Origin: Agrypnia vestita
Taxonomy: Eukaryota; Arthropoda; Insecta; Trichoptera; Phryganeidae
Length of the DNA stretch: 64,000 nt
NCBI GenBank assembly: GCA_016648135.1
Contig: JADDOH010024970.1
Span: 1-64,000 of the forward strand
Direction of reading: 5' to 3'
Shown one piece after another: positions 10,580 to 22,890 of the stretch (the stretch's first letter is position 1; each line of letters opens with the position of its first letter). Both the position numbers and the translations under genes were made by a program. The notes under the pieces are model-generated. The model did no database searches. It was given only the letters and a program-made list of their open reading frames with translations, and was not told where the DNA came from.

Positions 10580-11799
10580 TGGATTTTTTAAAAGGTGCGC
10601 TATTTTAATGTGCAGATATGAAATAACGCTTATTTTTGAATCACACATAATCAAGAGATTTTATAACCTTACTAGATTATTTTATAATGAGTTGTAGCCA
10701 TTTGAAATTAGTTGACCCGATTACTGAGTCAAATAGGAAAGAAAATTTAAAATTAGAGTTACAGAATTTTACTGTTAAGAGTTAGGTCTTTAAATTTCAA
10801 CAAGTACGGTATCTTCAGAACTGTAGGTACTCTAGAAATGAAACATATATATTTAAATGGGAATGGTTATAAATATATATAAGTTTATATAAGGTGATAC
10901 AGGGCTTAAAACCTGTACGGGGTGGATTAAGTGATCACTTTACACAATTCAACGCTTACCAATTCCCCCGCAAGACATCCACAAATTATCATTTTTTTTA
11001 TGTTGTATGTGTTACAAATCTGTTTATTTTATTTATTCGAATGAATTATGCTAGAGACATTTAGTCTTTCCTATTGCATACACAGATTTAGCATTGGTAA
11101 TGATAACTACGACTATTCTTTTAAAGTAGAATAAAAAGCAATATTCTACATAATGTTTTTTGAGAATCGTTTTAATAATTATTTTTTGTTTTATGATTAA
11201 CGGAAATCTAACGCAATTAAAGGCCGTTCGAAAATATTTAATAATATTTCATTCATTGTTAAAATTATCCACAAGTAATGGAACATTAATCAATCTACTT
11301 AGTGTAAAAAATACTGAACCTTTACTAAAAATACTGAATATGTTGTGAAGAAAATCGCAAAAAAGTGTCCTTACTTGAAAGAATAAGAAAATATATAACC
11401 ACTAACACTATGATTTCCCTACATAGATTATTTAGATAGATTATTTTTCCAGTATATTATTTATAAGCAACAAAGAAATGCTAAAAAAAACTTCAAATAG
11501 TACAAAACAGAGCCTTGCGCATAATATTGAAGAGTAATATATATATATTATATATATTATATATATTATATCTTGATAATGTCTAAACTTGTACAGGTAG
11601 TTGCTTCAGAACAGACATTGTCTAGCGAAGCAACTACCTTCATTTATATGTATAAATAAATTAAAAATAAATAAATAAATAAATAGGAGAACAAAAAAAC
11701 AAAAATTTTGAATACCCTAGGACTAGAAACAGTAAATCAAAGAATGAAGTGTATTGGTGTAAATATTTAAAATTTAACACGGGTTAGTACCCAAATACT
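10580..11799. other. AT-rich stretch with simple repeats
   Basis: Contains a TATATAT-type simple repeat at about 11537-11573 and A-rich (AAATA)n runs near 11650-11685. A short hairpin lies at 11595-11639. No gene is supported. Confidence 0.45.
11595..11639. repeat. Perfect 13-bp inverted repeat
   Basis: Arms AGGTAGTTGCTTC and its exact complement flank a 19-nt loop, inside which AGAC/GTCT can also pair. It is much too short for a normal pre-miRNA. It may be a tiny foldback remnant. Confidence 0.6.
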
Positions 11800-12115
11800 T
11801 TGAAGACAGGATGAAGCTGAATAGGAATTTTCATTCTTACAATACAAAAGGAAGCGACAACATAAGACTACCGAAGAAGAAGAAAAATACCTAACAAAAT
11901 TGTATGGTATACAAAGGTCTAAAAATCTTCGATAACCTACTAAAGGAAATTCAAAACTCGGTAAATATAAAGAGGTTTAAACAGGAGTGCAATAATTTTA
12001 ATGTAAAAACTTTTAAATGACTAGATGGAATGCAATATGTTTGAGTGAAATCATGTATTAGCCCACACAACATTATGTGTGGAACTAAATAATTAAGATA
12101 AATAAATAAAAGAAA
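11800..12115 (+). mobile_element. LINE 3' end
   Basis: Plus-strand frames give GSDNIRLPKKKK and then MVYKGLKIFDNLLKEIQ with a short basic tail and a stop near 12017. This is the same C-terminal pattern (YxGxKxFNNLPxEI) as the fragments near 7.9, 27.0, 47.7 and 59.4 kb. It ends in the A-rich tail AAGATAAATAAATAAAAG, typical of a LINE 3' terminus. Confidence 0.6.
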
Positions 12116-12702
12116 TGCCGATAGTTTTTGAGAATACAGATGGTTAGAATGTTTGTATATGTATCTTTACAAAATATATTAGAAATTTTGGAAACGAGAA
12201 AAAGTGTTAATAGTAAATTGAATATTATAAATAACCAGGTCCTTTTTACAAATAGTTATCTTTTTAATTAGTTTTCATGTTAGTATGCACTTAATTAGTT
12301 TTCATTTCCCATATATAATTTTTATACTTTGATTGTCTATAGGCACTTCGATTTTTGATTTGTTAGTATAAATTGTATCCTAAGGGGCCATGGGCGCTGA
12401 AACATGTTGATATTTTTCAATACACAAGTGGCTAAAAAAATGTTTACTTTTATGAATTATATAAATTAAATAGGTCTATATAATTATATGAAATATCGGC
12501 ACTAAGATAAAATAATACAAATTCAATATTCATTTAAAAAACAAAAAATATATAAATCATATTGACAGTTTTCAATGTCTACCGGATTCGATATCAGTTT
12601 AGAGGATGGACGCACATTAACCTTTCGACAAATGAAAAATATAAATGCATAATAATAGGTAAAGAGAGCAAAAATGATAATAATAATATTTACAAAAAAA
12701 TA
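12116..12702. other. AT-rich 3' flank of receptor gene 1
   Basis: Lies downstream of the receptor gene, whose 3' untranslated region should be here. The 90-codon plus-strand frame at 12562-12834 overlaps the receptor antisense and is not supported. Confidence 0.4.
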
Positions 12703-14547
12703 TTATTGATTTACCCATTTCTTGAACAATATTTCAAAAATGAAAATCAAAAAACTCAAAAAATAAACTGCTCCCATGATAATATAAATAGTGATAAATG
12801 TTTTCCAATTGACGTTTTCGACTTGCACCGATAAACTTTTTTGCTGGTCCCTGTTATCATTGATAAGTTTGTCTAAAAATCCGGCTTGAATCAGGAGCTC
12901 AGCTGTGGTCTTGATTTTCTTGGACATTTCAGTTACAATTTGAGAACTGAAATAAATTGGATATTTTGCGACCGCTTCTTTGAGATAATAATAATGAACA
13001 TGTGGCAGATTCCGTAAGATGTCTCTGGATAAAGTGTAATCTAGAAGAAACGCAGATTGTCTCCCATTTCTTATGATATTTTCAACATACAACATGTAAT
13101 TCTCCTCAGTCACATTATTCATGGTTTCATGATTATAAAAGCATTCGTAGGGTTTAACGATGCCTTTGCCACTGTCGATTTGGGTGGTAAAAGCGATATC
13201 TGCGTGATCTTCAGAGAACGCGTAAATTGGAACGTTTGATCTTAGTAATTCATCCTGATCTTCCATAAGAACCTGTGTGGGCGATGTCAAGGAGTTGAGC
13301 AATTTACAATAGTAGCACATTGTGAGGACAGAAGAAATGATCGTCCATGACAAGAACATAACTCTCTTGAAGTAATGCTTGGGCTGTTTGGGAATGGATA
13401 CTGACAGCAAAATAGACCACGCGAGCAACAACACATTAGGGAGACTCTTTAAACAATGTACATTCCTTCTGGATACGTATATATTTAGCAGAATCAGAAT
13501 GATCATGATGCTTATAATAGTTATTAAGGAGTAAATGAGTAGCGTCCAGTTTATGAATAAAATTTCAGGATTTACGATCAACCAAACTATTTCTTCTGTT
13601 CTCAAAAATACGAAGGATTCTGAATAGATTTGAAGGTTACTATTCTTGCTGCCCAGACGATGGGTCTCTGAGAAATAATATACGTTAGCACACCCTCTAA
13701 AAAATCCTTTTCTACCCACCGTAACGTCACCTTTGGAGTTTATGTTTATCATACCGAAACGTAAATTTAATGTGGAAATCTCCAGTTCAATGTCCAAAAC
13801 TTTGCTAATAGCAAATATGAATTTATAAAAGTAGTGATTTCTAATGGTGGCAATCTGTTCCTCGAGGTTTCTTTGTAATCGTCCCTGGAGAACTAGTATA
13901 ACTTGGACACAGCATTTGTTTTGTTCCGTATTTATTGTTCCTGGTATTGTGATATCTTTGTCCGATCTATCGTAATGTTTTACATTTATTTTAAAAAAGC
14001 ATTTGAATAAATATATTCGCTGTAATATGCACTTATGTTGTGAGAACCCAACAACCAGCATGGAAGGATCAAATGAGAGCACAGGGAAGGGATCTCTTCC
14101 AAAAGTTATAAATATCTGCTTTTCGTCCTTAATAATTTGATGATGTCCTACTGTTTCAATCACTGCTGGATCCAAATCATTCACAATAAATAATACATCA
14201 GAGCGTTTGAACATTTCAATTTGAAATTGAAATTTCCCAAACGAAGCCAAGAATTGTCTCATGGTTAAAACGTAATACGCTGATCCGATTTGGTGGTAAT
14301 TTAGATCTTTTGTGTACAGGTATTTGCTGGTGTTGTTGGTAATATCCGTGTAGTCTTCGTTGGACCCCAAAACGATTATAAGGGATGGACTCGTTAGAAT
14401 ATTTTCCCGCAGCACTTTATTCAACACATATTGTTCAACTGCCATATCTTTTTCCCAATGCGGTATCATCAGTTCGTTAGCTACTGCCTCCTCGTTTACC
14501 ACGATAATTAACATAATATAATACAATAGTTTATTCTGCAACATCAT
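12703..14547 (-). CDS. Divergent ionotropic receptor, intronless (receptor 1)
   Basis: Predicted chemosensory ionotropic receptor: a membrane ligand-gated cation channel subunit related to ionotropic glutamate receptors, expected in sensory neurons. The 614-residue frame starts at a tandem ATG ATG. A hydrophobic leader spans about 5-17. An extracellular N-terminal and S1 region runs to about 330. Membrane segment 1 is about 332-357, the pore loop about 372-390 (SVSIPKQPKH), segment 2 about 395-415 ending in the family-like LLNSLTSP, the S2 region about 425-570, and segment 3 about 582-607. The IR architecture is complete in one exon, as in many insect divergent IRs. The paralogue at 23115-25007 shares the pore block and PYECF and HYYYLKE words. 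The ligand cannot be inferred. A TCAGT initiator-like word lies about 70 bp upstream. The exact subfamily is not assigned. Confidence 0.88.
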   Translation of the reverse strand: MMLQNKLLYYIMLIIVVNEEAVANELMIPHWEKDMAVEQYVLNKVLRENILTSPSLIIVLGSNEDYTDITNNTSKYLYTKDLNYHQIGSAYYVLTMRQFLASFGKFQFQIEMFKRSDVLFIVNDLDPAVIETVGHHQIIKDEKQIFITFGRDPFPVLSFDPSMLVVGFSQHKCILQRIYLFKCFFKINVKHYDRSDKDITIPGTINTEQNKCCVQVILVLQGRLQRNLEEQIATIRNHYFYKFIFAISKVLDIELEISTLNLRFGMININSKGDVTVGRKGFFRGCANVYYFSETHRLGSKNSNLQIYSESFVFLRTEEIVWLIVNPEILFINWTLLIYSLITIISIMIILILLNIYVSRRNVHCLKSLPNVLLLAWSILLSVSIPKQPKHYFKRVMFLSWTIISSVLTMCYYCKLLNSLTSPTQVLMEDQDELLRSNVPIYAFSEDHADIAFTTQIDSGKGIVKPYECFYNHETMNNVTEENYMLYVENIIRNGRQSAFLLDYTLSRDILRNLPHVHYYYLKEAVAKYPIYFSSQIVTEMSKKIKTTAELLIQAGFLDKLINDNRDQQKSLSVQVENVNWKTFITIYIIMGAVYFLSFLIFIFEILFKKWVNQ

Positions 14548-15739
14548 TCAGCAAAAAATGAATATTTTTGGTTAAAATAGTTTTAAAGCATCACCCAGGG
14601 TGCGCCTCAAACGACTGACTGCATTTTGCTCGAAATGTACTCGAACAATTTTCATTCAAGAATTTCTTTGAATAATTCGACGGCTTAGTCTGAAAATCAG
14701 CCAACTCCGTTTTTAGAAAATTTTGAGAAGCTTCAAACAACTGTAAAATTATTTGACCAAGTGAATTTATAAAATTATAAAAGACCTTTTGTTACATATT
14801 TATTCAACGTGGCAATTTTGAAATTTTATTGATGATTCAATTTATATTGTACTTACAAGCAATATTTTTTGACTGAATTGAAATACCGAAAATATAAAAT
14901 GGTTTTGGAATTTGGCTGATTTGCGAAAGTAACATGAATGTTCATTTTAATGTTTTTTGGACCTTTATATCTATAATTAGATTAGGCAAACATCAACAAA
15001 TATTTTTTTAATCCTAGAAGCGCTTTCTGCCTTTTATTTTTAGAAAAATAGGATGCAAATTAGATTACTGTTCAAATTTTGTAGCTACAAGTATATCATG
15101 ACTTATGCACTAGTAGTTCAACACTCAAACTAATGCAAGTTGATGGCTACGTATTGGGTATCTTTTAAAAATATTCTATTGGTATTAAATTAAATTTTCC
15201 ATATCATAATTTATACATTTTCATTAAGAAATCATTATATAAATGATCGATTTAAATACTTTATATAATAAATAGTTATATTGATTTAAATTCTAAGACA
15301 CCATCAGGTTTCGGAATTTTCAGAACACAAATTCTAAAATATTTTGTGATCACTCAATAATTTAAATTTATAGTTTTTTCTCAACCGTAGCACACGTAGA
15401 GTTTGCCTCCATTTGAATTTTTATCTGAACTCTAAATATTTTAGTTCAGTATTATTTTTTCAAAACTACAATTTTTGTTTAGACTTTGGACAACATAGAA
15501 TTTCGATTTCGTTTTGAATTCATTTGTGGTGGAAATGGAAATGGAGTATATATAACTTACCGAAATATTCTCCATTGGCTTGTTATCCGAAAACATTATA
15601 ATAAGTTTAATCTTTACTTCATTATGCATCTCCGCTCACCTCACTGAAACTTAAATTAATTCATTCAACTTTCTACCTAATGATGTTCTTCCCCTCCGTT
15701 TGGCTGACAGTACTTCACTGTCTATTTATACACTTCTTA
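14548..15739. other. AT-rich upstream region of receptor gene 1
   Basis: Contains the presumed promoter of the receptor gene (initiator-like TCAGT on the minus strand at 14614-14618) but no clear TATA box. The remainder is AT-rich with no recognised element. A 62-codon frame at 15441-15629 is not supported. Confidence 0.35.
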
Positions 15740-16235
15740 TTCTTCTTCTTCTACCCATTACCCTATTGGGTCGGGGTCCCTGCACCGCGTAGGAGGTTCC
15801 AACTCTTCCTATCTTGGGATGCGCTATCCGCGTCAGCCTAATTTAATTGCAACCTCGCTTTGCAGCACTCCTCTAACTGTTACCGCCAGCTCCTCCTGGG
15901 ATGGCCCCTTGGTCTTCTGCCTTCTGGTCTTGCTTGGAATATCCACTTTGACAGTTAGATATGACCCAGCCACCTTAGCTGTGATTTTTTGATAAGTATC
16001 AATAAGGGTTCCACTTCGAGACTTTCTATATTTCTGATTCTATCCCATCTGATAACTCTAACTAAATCCCATCTCGGCTGCTTATAGCCTTGAGCGGTTT
16101 TGGTCAAGATCCAGTGCTCGTGGCCATACACTAGGGTGTACACTACTGATTTGAATACTGGCAACTGGGCTCGTGCTAACTGGCTTGCGGCTCTTATCCT
16201 CCTATTCAATTCACTTTCTTGCATTCCATCCTGGG
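15740..16235 (-). mobile_element. LINE fragment, RTE-like C-terminal region
   Basis: The minus-strand frame 15955-16224 contains VYTLVYGHEHWILTKTAQG and, near its end, IKKSQLRWLGHI. These match the tail of RTE/jockey-type reverse transcriptase proteins (YGxExWxLT and LRWLGHI). The DNA further left (15745-15955) is the same family as 20040-20290. Frame breaks show it is dead. Confidence 0.7.
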
Positions 16236-16443
16236 ATGTTATTTTTTTTTTCCTTTTCTACCCTTTCAACCATTTCTACACATAATTCTGAAATCTTCAG
16301 CCCCTCATCGAAGTGCAATCAAGATATCACAGACTAACCTGGCTTCACTAAAGTAGATTTATCCTTCCCAAATCCAATTGTAACCCTTCCTTGTCCCCAT
16401 CCATCTCCTACTCTAAGAATATTCTTAGGTTTTCACGTTTCAG

Positions 16444-16574
16444 GTTCAGTTTATATTTTCTGGGGTATTATGCCGTGTTTTTACGACCTATCTGGCCAGA
16501 AAGGTCATAAAGATCGTAAAGGTGAGAAAGGTCGTAAAACACGGCACAATACCCCAGAAAACATAAACCAGAAC
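16444..16574. mobile_element. Small foldback element (about 131 bp)
   Basis: The ends are inverted: TTCTGGGGTATTATGCCG on the left mirrors CGGCACAATACCCCAGAA on the right, with GTTCAG/GTTCTG at the tips. The loop carries repeated AAAGGTC words. No coding capacity. Confidence 0.7.
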
Positions 16575-17160
16575 ATCTCCTACTCGTCTCGTTATCATGG
16601 AGCTTGTTTTGTTATTGTAATACTGTTTTACAGAAATGTACTTTAATTGATGCACTTAATTTTGTGGTTGTTTGGAAAAAATTTCCAATTGGCAATAAGC
16701 CCGCCATTATAATAAACAGTATGTATGCAAAAAGTTAATAAATAAATCTATGAAAGATTATTTAGTAATTTAACTTCGCCCCCATTAGACAGTCTTTGTG
16801 CATCCGGAACAGGTTAACATTTAGTATAATGAACATCCCTTAAAAAAGTTTATTTAGTCCTTTTCAATTTTTGAGTTGGTTCGTTTGCGGATTAAACCAC
16901 GGATATGCGCTTCTTAATCGTAGTTGTTTTGATCAATTTATAAAATCGAAACAATAACACTTTAGCAATGATGTCTCCCATTCAGTCCTATCGGCATTTC
17001 TTTTCAAGAAACACCTGCATACTTTCTCAGAGACATGTGCACAATTTCTCAGAAATCATAATTTCTCAGCTCTACGCGCATACTTTCAGCATTATATACA
17101 GGCAGAATAAACTACAGTACAGCGTTTACCGATAATTTGTTTTCAGTAGAAATGACTTTT
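16575..17160. other. Unassigned intergenic DNA
   Basis: AT-rich with no recognised gene, repeat or RNA. Confidence 0.4.
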
Positions 17161-17305
17161 GATTAACCCTTATGGGGTTGATGCCAAACTGGGTGGCGAA
17201 AGTGCAGGACCAATATTGGAGCTATTGCTCACACGGCCCTGGGTATACGGTGGGTCCGCTTCACTAACCCTTAAAGGGTGACACCAGATGGGAGCCTGAA
17301 CATTA
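17161..17305 (-). repeat. Interspersed repeat copy (ATGCCAAACTGG family)
   Basis: The plus-strand words ATGCCAAACTGGGTGGCGAA and GGAGCTATTGCTC recur, diverged, near 30821 and 31091. On the minus strand the copies align in one frame (here CEQ, stop, LQYWSCTFATQFGI; at 31.1 kb YEQKLPYRPFTFAIQSGI). The family is unknown to me. Confidence 0.4.
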
Positions 17306-18290
17306 GATATAATTTTTTTTTTCAATTGGTTGACCAACTTTGTAGATTGACATTTTAATAAATTTATTTTATTATTTTTTTAATCGACTTATATTCATTA
17401 ATTACACCTACATATTTTGGAAAAACCTTTCCATCGTCAGAGTATTTTATACATGTCAAAATATAAAAATCAATGATGTCTTTTGTTTTATGGTTTTCTA
17501 AATTATTAAAAAAAATATTTTTAAATACTATTTCTAATGCTCTTGATTACACAAAATTATTGGAAAAATTAATAGAATTGTACTAGTAGTTAAATTTAAT
17601 TGATTATTTAATTGATTAATTGATTGACTACGACTGATAATAGTTCAAAAGTATTTTCTGTTAGAAGGAATTAGTTGGGCGGGTCCCTATATATTTTTAG
17701 GTTGAATCTCATGTTCTGCGCTACCACTAAAAATTTCCTCAACTCTCCCTTAAGAGTATAAGCAAGTTCATGTTCAGTTCAGTTCTCATCATCTTCGTCT
17801 GTTTCCATGGCAGTCTTAATCTATCAATGCTTAATAAAATAAAATCTTGTTGATGGTCTAAATTTTTTCGGTCTATGTCGAAATATTTTTCGACATTCAC
17901 CGTCGGTTAAGCTATTTATTACATTTATTTAAACATCTTTTAGATTCGGGCTTGAATTTAGAATCAATACTTTGACGATTTTAACGACGCCTTAGAGGTG
18001 TTATTTTGTACTAAAAATTACGATTTTAAGACGTAACGTAACCTTTAAATCATCTAAGTATAGACTCTAAATTCCATTCGTGCCTCAGTGCCAGGATTAT
18101 TTTTCACTTTTTTTTGATTTATCAATTCCATATGCATCGTATTTTTTCGCTTCTATTTCACTCTTGCGGCGTAGATATTTTTGTTTATAATTTGGTTTGT
18201 TTTCTTTAGCCAGCACTAACTACATACTTTATTTTCTTCATTAACCATGACATACGGAAATAATAACAATTGTTTTTTAGTTATACCTTT
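17306..18290. other. AT-rich stretch, no gene seen
   Basis: No supportable open frame. Some T-rich runs; nothing recognised. Confidence 0.4.
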
Positions 18291-18346
18291 TTAATTTTCA
18301 GAGACGCGTTTCGCCTATTGAGGTCATTATCAATTAAAATATTTTA
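18291..18346 (-). mobile_element. Possible Penelope-like terminal motif
   Basis: On the minus strand: TTGATAATGACCTCAATAGG then CGAAACGCGTC. This resembles the degenerate hammerhead-like caps of PLEs (a short CC..GG stem followed by CGAAACGCG). No endonuclease relic was found next to it, so the call is tentative. Confidence 0.35.
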
Positions 18347-19471
18347 CATTAAACAACTTATATTTATATTAAAAGTATTAGAAATAGATTCTTTATAATT
18401 TTAAAAATTAATTAAGGTTTTTTGGATTGTCTGTATGATTTTAAGAAACAATTCTGTTCAAACACTAATGACAAGTAATATTTAGGATAGATTTCCAAAT
18501 AGATATAAATGTGATATTTTTGGTGACAAATTATGTTGCGCACTAATGATAATTTTCAAACGCGGGGATTCCAGACAGCAATATTCTTAATAACAAATAC
18601 ATTTGAGCGCTATATGTGATTATAGAGTTCTACATTAAAAATTAACCATGATCTCATCATTTTCCTTTATCTCTGACGAATAAGAAGCGAAGAAGCAAAA
18701 GATACTGCATTAATTTCCATGGAAAAACTTAAACTTTTATAGGGGGTATACACAAACGTTAAAAGGGTTCTTAATCTTATTATTAGCATAATACACTGTA
18801 ATTTCACTATCCGCACGTAAGTTTTCCAATTAATTATAAAAAAAATTTTACTCGCTTTCGATGTTAGTTGTTACTGTTTCTGAAAATTCTGGGAAATTAT
18901 TATTTAAAAACATCCCAATTCTGTTCAACTTTTCTTGTTTTTTAATAAAAAGTTAGATGCTTTGATTATTTAAATTTCTGGAAAAGTTTTGTTGATTTTA
19001 TTTTATGTATTTTGACTGGTACTGAAATATAACTAAAATTTTAACTTAACTTCTTAAATAAACAACATAGAAGGATTTAACTTATTATAAAAAATAAAAA
19101 ATTCTGGCATAAATTTCTTGGATTTGAATATTTCAATAGTTTATAATAAAGTCAATGTAAGAATTCAATTACAAATTCTCTCTCATTGGCGGAAAATACA
19201 TAAAAAAAATCTTTAGATCTTTACATGGTAATACAATTAAAGTTTACTACTTAAATTTGAGAATAAAATTTACCGGGAATTTCAAATAGTTAATAAAAAT
19301 TAACACAAATTTTAAATAGATACTTTAAATACCAAAAACTATCATTCAAATGCGAAGCTAGAGGAAGGACTAGTAGAAATGGCACGTTTGATAAGAAAAA
19401 TCTCGAAATTCCCATAACTGCTTTAGCGGTAAATTCCTTTACAGTCTTAGGAGCCTAAGTGATTATTTTCG
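18347..19471. other. AT-rich stretch, no gene seen
   Basis: AT-rich with no recognised gene or repeat. Confidence 0.4.
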
Positions 19472-19672
19472 CTCAACCAAAAGGGCGTAAGGTGGCAAAC
19501 GCCCTTTTATCTTTCTTTTTTTCGTAATTATTGTCACGTAAGCCCTTCTTAAAATCTCAGAAACTAAGTTTAGAGTGGAAATTAGCAAACGTCCTTTTGC
19601 CTGCCTAATAGTAAGTTAATTTGAGCATAAATCCACTTTCACTAGAATGTCCCTTATACCCTTTTGGCTGAG
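19472..19672. mobile_element. 201-bp MITE (CTCARCCAAAAGGG ends)
   Basis: The left end CTCAACCAAAAGGGCGTAAGG-like sequence is mirrored by the right end (reverse complement CTCAGCCAAAAGGGTATAAG). A related element lies at 62989-63240. Non-coding. Confidence 0.6.
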
Positions 19673-20029
19673 GGAGTTAAAAGTAGAGGATTGAAATTAC
19701 AATTTTTTTTTTTTTTAATAATTTTTTATAGACTTTTAATTATTTATCAACATTAATATGTGTAAGAGTACATTCAACTATAATTTATTACTTTATTTGC
19801 ATTACAACGCACAATACTTAAGTAAAAAGTTTCAATATATTTTTTTCACGGGTTATACAAATAGATAGAATTTAAATTTTTTTTGTATAACTTATAATTC
19901 AAACTACTGTAATTAATTAGTTTTGTTTATGTTTGTTAAAATGTTTCATATTTCGTAGAAAGAAGTTTCAAATTCAAAATAATTTAAATAAAAGTATGTT
20001 GAATGAGTAACGTTACGTTACGTTTTCTT
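19673..20029. other. AT-rich stretch, no gene seen
   Basis: Nothing recognised. Confidence 0.4.
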
Positions 20030-20870
20030 CATCTTCCTCTTATCCTGTGGAGTATGGGTTCCTGCACTGCATAAAAGGTTTCAACTTTTCCTATCTCGGG
20101 CTTCGCTCTCCACGTCAGCCCAATTTAGTTGCAACCTCACTTCGCAGCAGTCCTCCAACCGTTTCCGCCAGCTCTTCCTAGGACGGCCTCTTGGTCTTCC
20201 GCATTCTGGTCTTGCCTGGTCCGCTTTAGCAGTCTATCTGCCGGCATCCGCAGGATATGTCCCAGCCACCTTAACTGTGATTTCTTGATAAACGTCAATA
20301 AGGGTTCTACTTCAAAATATTATCTTATTTGAGTATTTCTGATTCCGTCTCTTCTGGTAACTCTTCTGGTAACTCCTACTAGAAATGCCTCTTCGTAGAA
20401 ATTTCATCTCTGTTGTAGCCTTGAGCGTGTTTTTTCGGTCAAGATCCGGTGCTCTAAATAAAAACTGAAACCTGAAAACTTGAAAACTGATTTATATACT
20501 GCCAACTTTGCTGACTGAGCTCTGCTTTTTAAAGTACAGGATGATACAGATATCGTGCTACCTGGCTTGCGGCTCATATCCTCCCATCCAATTCACTTTC
20601 TTGCTTTCCATCCTGGGATGTTATTACTATTTTAGAAGTTTATTCTGGCACGTTATGGTACATTGATCGTCGCTTCTGCCAATCATCATGATTTCGGATT
20701 TATCAGCGCTTAGCCTCATCCCTGCTCGATTTGTTTCCTCGTCAAATTATTCGACGGTTAGTTGTAACTCCTCTGGTAATCTTTCCAGCAAGGCGACGTC
20801 ATCTGCAAATAGCAATCTCCCCACCTCCACATTCCCGATTCTCACCCCATTATGAACAATACTGTTTACA
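20030..20870 (-). mobile_element. LINE fragment with FADD reverse-transcriptase motif
   Basis: On the minus strand, starting near 20870, the frame reads NGVRIGNVEVGRLLFADDVALL. FADD is the catalytic palm motif of non-LTR reverse transcriptases (codons at 20798-20809). Farther on, after frame breaks, come KSQLRWLGHILRMPADR and RPRGRPRKSWRKRL, the C-terminal words of RTE-like elements. It is the same family as 15740-16235. Deletions between blocks show it is a relic. Confidence 0.75.
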
Positions 20871-21940
20871 ATATAACGTTACATTACAGTTTTAAAAAAA
20901 TACCATTTACTTCTAAAGATTTTTTTAAGTATAACATTTACAAATAAAATTCATAAAAAAGTTTCACGTAAAAAAACATGACAGTCATAAGAAATTTCAT
21001 CTTAAAAATGTAACTACACATTAAAAATATAACATCTATAAAAATACTCATCTTAAAATATAACACCTACAAAAAACTAATTACTGACTACCAATCAGAG
21101 AAGTTACAAAGTCATACTCTTATGACCCGACTATTGCTATAAAAATTCTTGTTCTGTTAATTCAGTCATACAAGGGGCATACAAATAAAACCACCACAAT
21201 GCAATTGACGAAATTAACTTAAGCACCTGTAACTGATTTTATGGCCAGAGCACATAACATTAAAGTTTTTAAAAAATAATTGCGATTGTCATAAAATTCT
21301 TGTCTTGTTCATTTAGACATATGATGGGCATACAGACGAAACCACCACTACGCAATCGACTAAATTAACTTAAGCACTTGTAACTGCTTTTATGGCGAGA
21401 GCAAATCTACCAAAAATCTCGTATATAAATTATAACATCTAAAAACTCATATTAAAAATATAACACCTATGAACATTTTCATCTTAAAATATAACACATA
21501 CTTATTACATTTATACTTATTACATTATACAATTACAACAAACAATTACTGACTGCCAATCATAGAAGTTACAGAGTTATACTCTTATGATTCGACTATT
21601 TATATAAAATTCTTTTTTGTTCATTTAACCATACGAGGGGTATACAAACAAAACCACCACTATGCAATTGACGAAATTAACTTAAGCACTCTTAACTGAT
21701 TTTATGGCCAGATCACATTACTATACAGTTTTAAAAAATACTTTTTATTTTTAAAGATTTTTTAAATATAACATGTAAAAAAGTCACGTCTAAGAAACAT
21801 TTTTATGAGAAATCTCATCAAAAAAATACCACATCTACCAAAAAATTCACACAAAAAATGTAACACCTAAAAAATCTCATCTAAACATATTACACCTACA
21901 AGAAACTAATTAATGACTGCCAATCATAGGAGTTCATCAC
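20871..21940. repeat. Composite AT-rich tandem repeat region
   Basis: A roughly 100-150-bp unit containing AAACCACCAC, ATTGACGAAATTAACTTAAG and ACTGATTTTATGGC occurs at about 21147, 21297 and 21609. A second unit (ACTGACTRCCAATCA, TCATACTCTTATGA) occurs at about 21085, 21550 and 21910. Short units with ATAACACCTA and TCATCTTAAA lie between them. No coding frame. Confidence 0.65.
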
Positions 21941-22075
21941 AGAGTCATACTCAGGTCCGTGGTTCGAGTCCCGGTGGCAGTTAAAATATTTTTTCGATAA
22001 TTCGATTTTTTCTGTATGCCTTTTTTAATTGATTAATAAAAATTGTTTAGTAATTCACAGAACTTTGTTCTGAAA
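21941..22075 (+). mobile_element. SINE tail with pol III B box
   Basis: GGTTCGAGTCC at 21961-21971 is a perfect B box. It is followed by CGGTGGCAGTTAAAATATT and a T-rich tail that also follows the copy at 22316. The 5' tRNA-like half is missing here, so this is a 5'-truncated copy joined directly to the tandem repeats. Confidence 0.55.
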
Positions 22076-22310
22076 TTGCAACTTCACAATAAGAATGTTT
22101 TTCCTTTAATATAAATGTGTTGTATCAAATGTTTCCAAAAAATTAAAATGAAATATTAATTTCTGGCGTCCTCTAGCGGTAGATACGCGAAGGTATTCGT
22201 GACTATTGCATTATAAAAAAGTGGATTGCTTTAAAAATGGAATAAAAAATGTTGATCAATCAAAAAGAGACTACATATAAGGTCGAAAAATTTTCGTTAA
22301 CTTACCAGAC

Positions 22311-22450
22311 TGTTATGGCGAAATTGGATAACGCGCCATTCCCGGATAGAATTGGAGGTCCGTGGTTCTGGTCCCGTTGGCAGTTAAAATATTTTTTCGT
22401 TAATTTGATTTTTTCTGTATGTCTTTTCTAATTGATTAATAAAAATTGTT
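22311..22450 (+). mobile_element. tRNA-derived SINE
   Basis: TGGCGAAATTGGATAACGCG at 22316 resembles the D-arm and A box of tRNA-Arg-like SINE heads, and GGTTCTGGTCC at 22364-22374 is a B box with one change. The tail (GGCAGTTAAAATATTTTTTC) is shared with the copy at 21961. Confidence 0.6.
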
Positions 22451-22890
22451 TGAAAATATTCATAGTTATGGAGTTGTGCAATATCAATGTTTTGCATTTT
22501 TAAAATATTTTTCTGACATATTTTTATAAAACGTTAAATTATCATACAGTTCATATATCCATCATACATTACGAAAAAATCATTCGTTTCAATACAAGTT
22601 AAATAAAATGATAAAAACCCTGCAGAAATAACAATTTTAATTTTCGAATAGGATTTGGAAGGTTTTTATTATTTTATTTAACTTGTATTAAAGGGAATGC
22701 ATTTTTCTAATACGATATAAGTTACTGTAATGATAATCCAACGTTTTATAAAAACAAGTCAGAAATATTGAAAAAAATGCAAACGAAGATGTCGCATATG
22801 TCCATAACTATTGCTATTAAGTCACGGTTGTTTGAAAATTTTCGACTCATAATTAAAGCAGGAATAAAGTCCTGTGAGGTTATTAATGTT
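22450..22890. mobile_element. Foldback element, copy A
   Basis: A long imperfect hairpin centred near 22640. The left arm holds AAAAAATCATTCGTTTCAAT and ACAAGTTAAATAAAATGATA; the right arm repeats them inverted and ends with TTTTCGACTCATAATTAAAGC. It is the same family as 32327-32600, 37207-37718 and 41807-42320. Confidence 0.65.

Noticed and set aside
11595..11639. Possible pre-miRNA
   Set aside because: Only a 13-bp arm, too short for a microRNA precursor.
21961..21985. Possible genuine tRNA gene
   Set aside because: Only the T-arm half is present and the tail is shared with a SINE.
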